This document shows positions 6,546-8,863 of a stretch of 8,863 nucleotides of DNA, piece after piece (positions within the stretch are counted from its first letter, which is position 1; each line of letters opens with the position of its first letter). Under the pieces are notes generated by a model. The model searched no databases. It was not told where the DNA came from and saw only the letters and a list, made by a program, of their open reading frames with translations. A program made the position numbers and the translations under genes. This DNA comes from Pseudomonadota bacterium (lineage in GTDB: Bacteria; Pseudomonadota; Alphaproteobacteria; Rhodospirillales; 2-02-FULL-58-16), in assembly GCA_022572335.1 (NCBI GenBank), contig JACZWD010000111.1:1-8863 (forward strand), in the 5' to 3' direction.

Positions 6546-6672
6546 GTGGCAAGTCCTTTCCGTGCCCTCGGCCCCCGTCAGCGTGACCATACCTCCCGGG
6601 GCCGCCAAAGTGTACGGCCAAACCGTCCGCGGCCCCGCGCACCCGGCGCCGGCGGGGCCACCATCGCCCCGC

Positions 6673-6708
6673 TGCAAGCCGCCGAAATGCGCCCATTCGG
6701 GGCTTGCA
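6673..6708. repeat. Strong 36-nt imperfect hairpin / inverted repeat
   Basis: The arms TGCAAGCC (6673-6680) and GGCTTGCA (6701-6708) are perfect complements. Inside them CCG pairs with CGG and AATG with CATT around a CGCC tetraloop. This gives 15 base pairs with only two single-nt bulges (G6681 and A6685), both on the left arm. No T-run follows on either strand, so it is not a classical intrinsic terminator. Its right arm overlaps the candidate -35 element of the peptidase promoter, which suggests an operator or a structured site; the function is inference. Confidence 0.7.
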
Positions 6709-6732
6709 AGGGCCCCCGCTACCCGATACGCT
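6704..6732 (+). promoter_or_regulatory. Candidate sigma70-type promoter for the M23 peptidase-bactofilin operon
   Basis: TTGCAA (6704-6709) and TACGCT (6727-6732) are separated by 17 bp. The -35 matches TTGACA at four positions and the -10 matches TATAAT at three including the first T, A and last T. Transcription would start near 6740, giving a leader of ~135 nt. The -35 lies within the right arm of the hairpin. This is a pattern match only. Confidence 0.35.
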
Positions 6733-6875
6733 TTCCGCGGGAAAACGGATGCACGAAGGAGACACCGACCGGTGCCCTTGCAGCGGCCCGAGGCCGGAAA
6801 CAGTGGTGTCCATAAAAAGCGGCGTTCTGCGTAAGAGCGCCAAAACACCGGCGCATTCGTACAGGGGGGCGCACA

Positions 6876-8195
6876 ATGAGAAAGCGGCATCTGCGGGATG
6901 GCCGGGGGGGCCGGGTCGCACGTTGGATGCGACGTCATTTTCCCCAACGACATCTTTTCTTTCGTACCAAAGGCCGCATTTCCTATATCCCCATCCCCGG
7001 CCGGGCGCAGATCACGCTGGTGATTGTGGTCGCGCTGGTGGGGGCCTGGTCGGCCTTCAGCTCTGTCAGCCTCGTGTTCCACGAAAAGATCCTCGCCAGC
7101 CGGGACATTGACATCGCCGATGCCCGCCGTGCGTACCGGGGCCTGCTCGGCGAGGTTTCCGAGTATCAGAAGAAACTCGCCTCCATCACCCTGGATCTGG
7201 AGGAAAACCACGCCCTGATGCTGAACCTGGTGGAGCGAAACACGGTCCTCCAGCAAAACCTGAAGTCGGTGGCGTACCGCCTCACGACGACCGATGAGGA
7301 ACGGAAAGACGTGATCGCCGCGCGCCAGAACCTGAAAGGGCAGTTGCGCGAGATCGAAGACCGGATGAACGCCCTGGCAAACCACAACTTCACCCTCAGG
7401 GACAACCTGGGCACGGTCGAGGTCGATTTGCAGACCGCGCTGGTGGAGCGCAACCGGGCCCTGTTCGAAGGCAACCGGATGCGCCGCCACATCAGCAATT
7501 TGGAAACCCGGCTCGGCGAACTCCAGGAAGCGGAACTGGAATCGGTGCAACGCCTGACCGACCACGCCGTCGCCTACATCGAGTCCATGGAGAAGGTGGT
7601 CCGGTTGACGGGGCTGACCGCGGACCGGCTTCTCGAGGCCGCCACCGGCTTGCCCAGAGGGCAAGGGGGGCCCTTCATCGCGGTCGAGCCCGACGCCCTT
7701 CCCGCCGACCGCCTGAAAGCCAACCTCAGCACCCTGGACGCCCGCCTGCAGCATTCCCAGGCCCTCGAATCGGTAATGCGCAAACTGCCCCTGACCGCGC
7801 CACTCGATTCCTTTTCCATCACCAGCCCTTTCGGCAAGCGGCGCGACCCCATCAACAGGAAATGGGCCGCCCATTACGGAGTCGATCTGGGCAGCGTCTT
7901 CAAATCGCCGCTCTACGTCACGGCGCCGGGGGTGGTCACCTACGCGGGCTGGAGCGGCAAATACGGAAGGCTGATCGAAGTCGATCACGGGGCCCGGCTC
8001 AAGACCCGCTACGGGCATCTCCACAAAATTCTTGTTAAAAAAGGGCAGCAACTTAAATTCCGTGATAAGATCGCCTTGCTTGGCAGCACCGGTCGTAGTA
8101 CGGGTGCACATGTCCATTACGAGATTCTGTTCAAGGGCAAGGCCAAGAACCCCATGAAGTTCATCAAGGCAGGACGCCATGTTTTCCAAGAGTAA
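6876..8195 (+). CDS. Membrane-anchored M23 (LytM-type) metallopeptidase with coiled-coil stalk
   Basis: The 439-residue product is a bitopic inner-membrane cell-wall hydrolase. It has a basic cytoplasmic N-terminus (residues 1-45, many Arg/Lys), one transmembrane segment (~46-68, ITLVIVVALVGAW core), a long periplasmic heptad-rich coiled coil (~75-245), a linker, and an M23 domain (~313-425). All zinc and catalytic residues are present: HxxxD as H333/D337 (HYGVDLGS), H381 in GHLHK, and HxH as H412/H414 (AHVHYE). It should therefore be an active endopeptidase cutting peptidoglycan cross-links, unlike degenerate EnvC/NlpD-type activators. Length and layout resemble the LmdC-like peptidases that partner with bactofilins. 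The ATG at 6876 has an AGGGGGG ribosome site. The last 17 nt overlap the bactofilin gene. A role in shape or localized wall remodelling is inferred from context. Confidence 0.94.
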   Translation: MRKRHLRDGRGGRVARWMRRHFPQRHLFFRTKGRISYIPIPGRAQITLVIVVALVGAWSAFSSVSLVFHEKILASRDIDIADARRAYRGLLGEVSEYQKKLASITLDLEENHALMLNLVERNTVLQQNLKSVAYRLTTTDEERKDVIAARQNLKGQLREIEDRMNALANHNFTLRDNLGTVEVDLQTALVERNRALFEGNRMRRHISNLETRLGELQEAELESVQRLTDHAVAYIESMEKVVRLTGLTADRLLEAATGLPRGQGGPFIAVEPDALPADRLKANLSTLDARLQHSQALESVMRKLPLTAPLDSFSITSPFGKRRDPINRKWAAHYGVDLGSVFKSPLYVTAPGVVTYAGWSGKYGRLIEVDHGARLKTRYGHLHKILVKKGQQLKFRDKIALLGSTGRSTGAHVHYEILFKGKAKNPMKFIKAGRHVFQE

Positions 8196-8679
8196 AAACG
8201 AGCCCGGCAATAAGCCTGCAGCTCAGGTTTCGCGAAAGCCGGCGGCGCCCTCGATCATCGGGCCCGATCTGCGTATCGTCGGCGACCTGAAGTGCGAGGG
8301 CGAGGTCCAGGTCGATGGTTTCATCGACGGCGACATCCGCACCAAGGTTCTGCTCATCGGCGAGAGCGCCACGATCAAGGGAGAGATCGTCGGCGACACG
8401 GTTCACGTCTTTGGCACGGTCAACGGCCAGATCAAGGCCCGCGCCGTCACCCTGGCGAAGAGCGCCCACGTGGTCGGCAACATCCTGCACGAAAAACTGT
8501 CCGTAGAGGAAGGCGCATTCCTGGAGGGCCACTGCAAGCGCCTGGGCGAGGGCGAGTTCCTGGCCGAGGGCAAGATCAATCTGGTGAGCACCGCCTCGGG
8601 CGCTTCGCGAAAGGACAATTCCAAGCCCACCGCGCCATCCAAAGGCGACGACGCCAAGAAGTTGGTGACCGGACTCTGA
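8179..8679 (+). CDS. Bactofilin (polymer-forming cytoskeletal protein)
   Basis: The 166-residue product is a bactofilin (DUF583). A short disordered N-terminus (1-25) is followed by a central right-handed beta-helix of repeating hydrophobic-Gly turns (~26-122; for example IVGDLKCEGEVQVDGFIDGDI, TVHVFGTVNGQIKA, SAHVVGNILHEKLSVEEGAFLEG) and a polar Ser/Lys/Pro-rich tail. Bactofilins polymerise without nucleotide and bind the inner membrane. The start MFSKSKN resembles the MFSKQ membrane-targeting start of Caulobacter BacA. The ATG at 8179 lies inside the 3' end of the peptidase gene, with a GGCAGGAC ribosome site a few nt upstream, so the two should be co-translated. Context implies that the polymer recruits the M23 peptidase. 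It appears intact and normal in length. No gene follows before the window ends. Confidence 0.96.
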   Translation: MFSKSKNEPGNKPAAQVSRKPAAPSIIGPDLRIVGDLKCEGEVQVDGFIDGDIRTKVLLIGESATIKGEIVGDTVHVFGTVNGQIKARAVTLAKSAHVVGNILHEKLSVEEGAFLEGHCKRLGEGEFLAEGKINLVSTASGASRKDNSKPTAPSKGDDAKKLVTGL

Positions 8680-8770
8680 TCTCCACCGGCCCCCGCGAGT
8701 GGCCCGTATCAGCTAAAGTGCACCCCTACGATCGCTTTTCCCGTTTCCTCGGCAGGAGGGGAGGCGCAGG

Positions 8771-8859
8771 CGATGGCGGCCCATCGGCAAGCCTTCCCGA
8801 CGCCCCGGGGGGCCACCGGGGGGTGTCCCCCCGACACCGTATGCGGGGGGCGCCCCCGC
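8771..8859. repeat. Row of GC-rich hairpins downstream of the bactofilin gene
   Basis: The 184-bp tail after the bactofilin stop has no gene but is packed with self-complementary sequence: CGATGG/CCATCG (8771-8786, 4-nt loop), the palindrome CCCCGGGG (8803-8810), CGGGGGG/CCCCCCG (8817-8833, loop TGT), an alternative pairing GGTGTC/GACACC (8822-8838), and GCGGGGG/CCCCCGC (8843-8859, loop GCG). No T-tract follows any of them inside the window. They may end transcription or be a repeat-type element; the right edge cuts the region off. Confidence 0.5.
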
Positions 8860-8863
8860 GACC

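Larger units (their letters stand above)
6546..6875. other. Divergent intergenic region between pgpA and the M23 peptidase gene
   Basis: These 330 bp contain no convincing gene. They hold the alternative pgpA start (6590), a TACACT -10-like hexamer for pgpA on the minus strand (6614-6609, poor -35), a strong hairpin at 6673-6708, a candidate promoter for the peptidase gene at 6704-6732, three CTTGCA-type motifs, a possible 20-codon leader ORF (6772-6834), and the peptidase ribosome site (AGGGGGG at ~6863-6869). Long frames crossing this region on both strands are Arg/Pro-rich and look like shadows. Confidence 0.6.

Noticed and set aside
6591..8210. Minus-strand open frame extending pgpA to 719 codons across the peptidase gene
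   Set aside because: Only the last ~164-179 codons match PgpA; the rest is antisense to the M23 gene. The GTG at 6545 or ATG at 6590 gives normal family length.
1..8863. CRISPR array, tRNA, rRNA, insertion sequence or prophage
   Set aside because: I saw no regularly spaced direct repeats, no tRNA-like cloverleaf and no transposase, integrase or phage protein in any frame.

Overview
This is a GC-rich window whose gene content and order suggest an alphaproteobacterium, probably close to Rhodospirillales. The suggestion rests on pyruvate dehydrogenase E2, E3, lipA and a RatA/COQ10 gene in one tight operon, a pgpA-cinA pair, and an M23 peptidase gene overlapping a bactofilin gene. The lineage is inferred from layout and protein resemblance; no search was possible.

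Layout. (1) Bases 1 to about 838 are a patchwork of gene fragments on the minus strand. It holds the C-terminal end of a small unidentified protein, the first ~50 residues of a quinone oxidoreductase, and the middle of a sulfopyruvate/phosphonopyruvate decarboxylase alpha-type TPP protein that runs off the left edge. The pieces meet each other, and meet the plus-strand E2 gene, inside ~18-21 bp zones where both partners' reading can be followed. This looks like rearrangement or a chimeric assembly. (2) Bases 821-4247 (+) hold the 5'-truncated E2, then lpdA, lipA and a RatA/COQ10-family gene with gaps of 3 to 11 nt. (3) Bases 4295-6545 (or 6590) (-) hold pgpA, cinA/pncC (ATGA overlap), then after ~125 bp an exported methyltransferase-like protein and a small unidentified protein. 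(4) Bases 6546-6875 are a divergent intergenic region with a strong 36-nt hairpin, three copies of a CTTGCA-type motif and a candidate promoter. (5) Bases 6876-8679 (+) hold a membrane-anchored M23 peptidase and a bactofilin that overlap by 17 nt. (6) Bases 8680-8863 have no gene and carry a row of GC-rich hairpins.

How the genes work together. E2 and E3 are parts of the pyruvate dehydrogenase complex, and lipA makes the lipoyl cofactor that E2 carries; the lipoyl domain itself is missing from this E2 fragment. The RatA/COQ10 protein probably binds ubiquinone or a related lipid. PgpA makes phosphatidylglycerol and PncC salvages pyridine nucleotides. The peptidase and bactofilin form a probable cell-shape module, in which a cytoplasmic polymer positions a periplasmic cell-wall hydrolase. 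I see no CRISPR array, tRNA, rRNA, transposase or phage gene. The least ordinary parts are the mosaic left end, the hairpin/repeat control region, the exported methyltransferase, and the peptidase-bactofilin overlap.
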